This document shows, piece by piece, positions 60,730 to 64,000 of a stretch of DNA of 64,000 nucleotides. The stretch is from Monomorium pharaonis (taxonomy: Eukaryota > Arthropoda > Insecta > Hymenoptera > Formicidae). A model generated the notes under the pieces. That model was given only the letters and a program-made list of their open reading frames with translations. It was not told the DNA's origin and ran no database searches. Numbering within the stretch: position 1 is the stretch's first letter; every line of letters starts with the position of its first letter. The translations under genes and the position numbers were made by a program. Location of the stretch: assembly GCF_013373865.1 (NCBI RefSeq), contig NC_050471.1:7043307-7107306 (forward strand), read 5' to 3'.

Positions 60730-63700
60730 TGGTCTATTGTAATTAGTATTTAGGAAACAGGAAATGGAGGACGATATCACGTCCCTGTGATTAATGAGCA
60801 GTTGGAAGCTAATATAATCGTTCACGTGCTTTCTTCCAATTTAGATGCGGATGAAGACTTGACGTAAAAATGGTGAAAAATGTAAAAGCGTGATACGTGC
60901 TGCATGAGCTGCGAAAATAATATTAAGAGAAAAAAAGTTCAATTTTCTTCTAACTTTTTATAACTGTAATAAATTTCGCAGGCATGTGTTATAAATTCAT
61001 TCTATATCCGTATAAAATGCTGTTTACAATCGGTCGCATATTTAACTTTATTAAAAAATTATGTTATACAAGCAGGAAGCATGATAATAAAAAAAAAAAA
61101 CGCGGAAAATATGTCTGTAAAAATTTTATTCATGCGAGGATTTGATTGCTGAATTAATCGTTCTGTATGATATCCGGATAAAAAGCCAATTTTAATAAAA
61201 TTCCAATTTTAATAAACGAGAAAAACGAATATTCGTTCAAACTGCGACAGTTAGTAACCGCTATATATTCATAGAACGTACATACATATACATTTATAAA
61301 TTCCATTAGTACAAGAATGCGTTTGGCTTTTTCCCTTCGGCAAACAGAAAACAATATGCGGATTGCGTTGCATTACAATACATTACAATACATGTAATTA
61401 AAAAGAGAGAAAAATGGGTATCAAGATTGTTTAATTCGCGCACGACGCTCAACTATGCGAATTTGAAGGAGGCACAGCTATACATAGAATTTGCTATTTT
61501 TTCACAGGAATTTATTTTTAATCCGCGTATTTGCATTTTTACGAGAAACAGAGTTTAAATTTCCACGAAATTCACCCATGAGAGAATCTCGATGAGTATA
61601 ATCATGAAATATAATATATGCCGGCACTTTTGGGGCCGCTGCAACAGGATTATCCTATTTCGCGTGAAGAGCTACTGCCTTATTGACATGTATACTAACA
61701 TACGATCTTGTATATCCAACACGACGAGTTTACGTGTCTGATGTTAGTTATTCCATAATACGGTGGGCGATCGAGATAATCGGAATTTAGCAGCGCGCGC
61801 TACAATGCGTTTGTATTAACGCAGACACTGCACGCCATGGCCGTCGCTTCGCCGGCACTATTTCATTGTAATTATCAATGTTCCTGTAAAAGCTCGTTTT
61901 ATCGCGAGTCAAAGAGAGATTTGCGAGTCGAATTATGAAAATCTATATGTACACGGAATTTATGGAAATACGTGTATAACATATATTAACTTCTCGGGTA
62001 ATTTCGGGAAGCGAGTAGAACATGTACTTTGGTAAATATTTCCGCTTCTTGATATTTCAATTGCAAATATCGGTTTTAAATATGAATCATATCGTATTTA
62101 TTTTTGAAGATAAACAATTTGATCAAGTCAGAAAAGAGATACTGTTGAAGTTCGTGTACAATTAATTAAAGAATAAAATCTTTGCTTCTCATTTTTATAA
62201 TCCGATGTCTCTAATTTTCGTAAAAATTTCTTAATTTACAATTTTGTGACAATAAAAAGCAACGTTGTTATTTCTTTTTTAAATACAAGCTATTGTTCAA
62301 GAATAATCGAACTACTATTGAACTACGACATGCGTTCGCAACACAATGCATTATTATCCTTCCTGTACGTGATGCATTTACATATTTATCCATGATTGAC
62401 ATCTGTGTAACTTCGTTAGTTTCGAAGATATTAATTCGAGCGTAGCGCAGTATAGCTGCATTAGAACCCTGCTTATTTGTCGACAAACACAAATTATTAT
62501 TACCACATATATCGGATTTCTGGCATTACATTGATTAATAGAATCGGGAGCACACGATTAATTTCGTGATTTGATCAACTTTATCAATTATTGAGAGAAC
62601 AAATATATTTCGCTGCAACGACGGTATCGAATCAGTTATCGCGCGAATCCTAGAAATAATATCATGGAGATCACATTACGGAAATGCTATATATACGCAA
62701 TTGGTCATGACCGACAAACCAACATTAGATTAGAGAGGATGACACAAGGTTCTTCGATAAATCTCAATAAAGAAATGAAAGAGGGTCAGTAATGGTCAGA
62801 ATACTGTTATTAATGGGCCCATATTCATCTTACTAATGCTTATTTAAATAACAAAGATCTTTCTCACGATCTCACAATAATAATACTGTACGCACCGTTC
62901 CGTAATGTTTGCACACGTAGAAAAATATTATTCTCGTCTCAAAAAGAGCGATTACTCATTACTTTTAGTTTTCTTCTTTATAGTAACAATTGTGTCTCAA
63001 AAAATATTTTCTTGATAACAAGTTTTTTAAAATACACTTATTATTTTCTTAAAATAAGTAATACTTAAAATAGACTTCTGTGTGCACGGAAATATACATA
63101 CCGTAAATTATTTGAATTAAATAAATATTATTTTCAATATTTCATATTTAAAACATACAATAAATATTATTTTAAATAAATTCATATATTTACATATTCA
63201 CCATAATGGTGTTTATCATGATGTTTATCATAAGCATCAAATTTATTCAACATATATTTTGAATTCTAGTAATTAATACTTTAATCAAGAATATTACATT
63301 AATACAAAATTTAATTTGCTTATTACTCTGACTTTTCTTTAATAAAATTGTGTAATATTTTTTTAAAGATTCTCTTAATAAACTCTTTTATATATATGTA
63401 TATGACAATCAGTCTTTCTCAAATTTTATAATGTAAGATATTTAGACAATTATCAAAAAAATATAGTTTGTTAAACCGTTATTTGTTAAGAAAAAAATAA
63501 ATTAAGTAACCATTTTTCTTAGCGGTAAAATTAATATTTTTCTAGGTATAGAAATTTTCATTTTGTAAATTAAGAATTTATTTATCTTTCTCAAAGATAT
63601 TTGTACTTTTTATATTTAATATAGTAAGAGGTTTTTCGCTAATAATAAAATATTATCGAATATATTATTAAATTTATCTGAATATAAATTAGTGATAAAA

Positions 63701-64000
63701 TTGACAATGACGCACCCCCTCCCTTCTCTCTCTCTCTGTCTCTCTCTTTCTCTCAAGCATCTGACGGAATCGCTAATTGCGTTGTCAGCGCAAAATGTAA
63801 AACAGTGATAAAAGACAAAATGATTTTTGTTCTTTAATTGATTCTTTTTATCATAAATAATATGATTAAAATAATTACTTTCTGCAGCATTTATCATGAA
63901 TAAAATGATCAGGTTTATTGTCGGATGACGTTGCAAATGGCAACATGAAAAATTTATTAATGCTATCAAGATGTATGTGACGGCGACAGAATTAAATTAT
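60730..64000. other. Gene-poor DNA at the right edge
   Basis: AT-rich sequence with a (CT)n-rich tract at 63724-63755 and a patch of more balanced composition near 61620-61870. No gene or structured RNA was recognised. If the 60556 exon is real, this is its first intron. Confidence 0.5.
63724..63755. repeat. Interrupted (CT)n microsatellite
   Basis: CT units interrupted by single G and T bases. Confidence 0.88.

Noticed and set aside
41051..64000. Possible tRNA or other structured RNA genes
   Set aside because: I looked for box B-like GGTTCGAATCC motifs with paired stems and found none convincing.

Overview
This 64-kb window is eukaryotic nuclear DNA. It is AT-rich, its genes have short GT-AG introns, it is crowded with short terminal-inverted-repeat (TIR) elements, and the recognisable proteins are of insect type. 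The FMRFamide-receptor-like GPCR, the LOTUS/Tudor germline protein and the repeat style fit a hymenopteran, most likely an ant. That placement is inference from protein and repeat resemblance, not a database result.

Layout. (1) 293-3579, minus strand: a complete four-exon 1-acylglycerol-3-phosphate acyltransferase (AGPAT-alpha type, 272 aa), with a GC-rich 5' flank at about 3580-4020. (2) 4-10.9 kb: no gene. It holds many TIR elements, including a remarkable block at 6444-8189 where PIF/Harbinger-like miniature elements stand end to end, mostly sharing TTA target sites, with three-level nesting at its left end. (3) 10903-15780, plus strand: a five-exon LOTUS + Tudor gene (TDRD5/tejas type, 1353 aa). 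(4) 16560-19575, plus strand: an unrecognised four-exon gene (800 aa) with a PPPGF motif, an in-frame Asn-rich minisatellite, a long disordered middle and an ordered C-terminal domain. (5) 20867-21115, plus strand: a tiny two-exon gene for the ATP-synthase-associated DAPIT subunit (49 aa). (6) 25785-36381, minus strand: a four-exon FMRFamide-receptor-like GPCR (455 aa). (7) 36.4-64 kb: a gene-poor stretch with microsatellites, several TIR elements and one possible isolated first coding exon at 60556-60705.

The genes do not form an operon or pathway. The most suggestive neighbourhood is the TDRD5-like gene followed on the same strand, 780 bp later, by the unrecognised Asn-rich gene. The first family acts in germline piRNA and nuage biology, so the second is worth testing for germline expression. 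I reconstructed all exon boundaries by eye from reading frame, GT/AG dinucleotides and phase. All five gene models close with total lengths divisible by three. The strongest candidates for something undescribed are the end-to-end chain of miniature elements, the unrecognised gene and the orphan exon near 60.6 kb.
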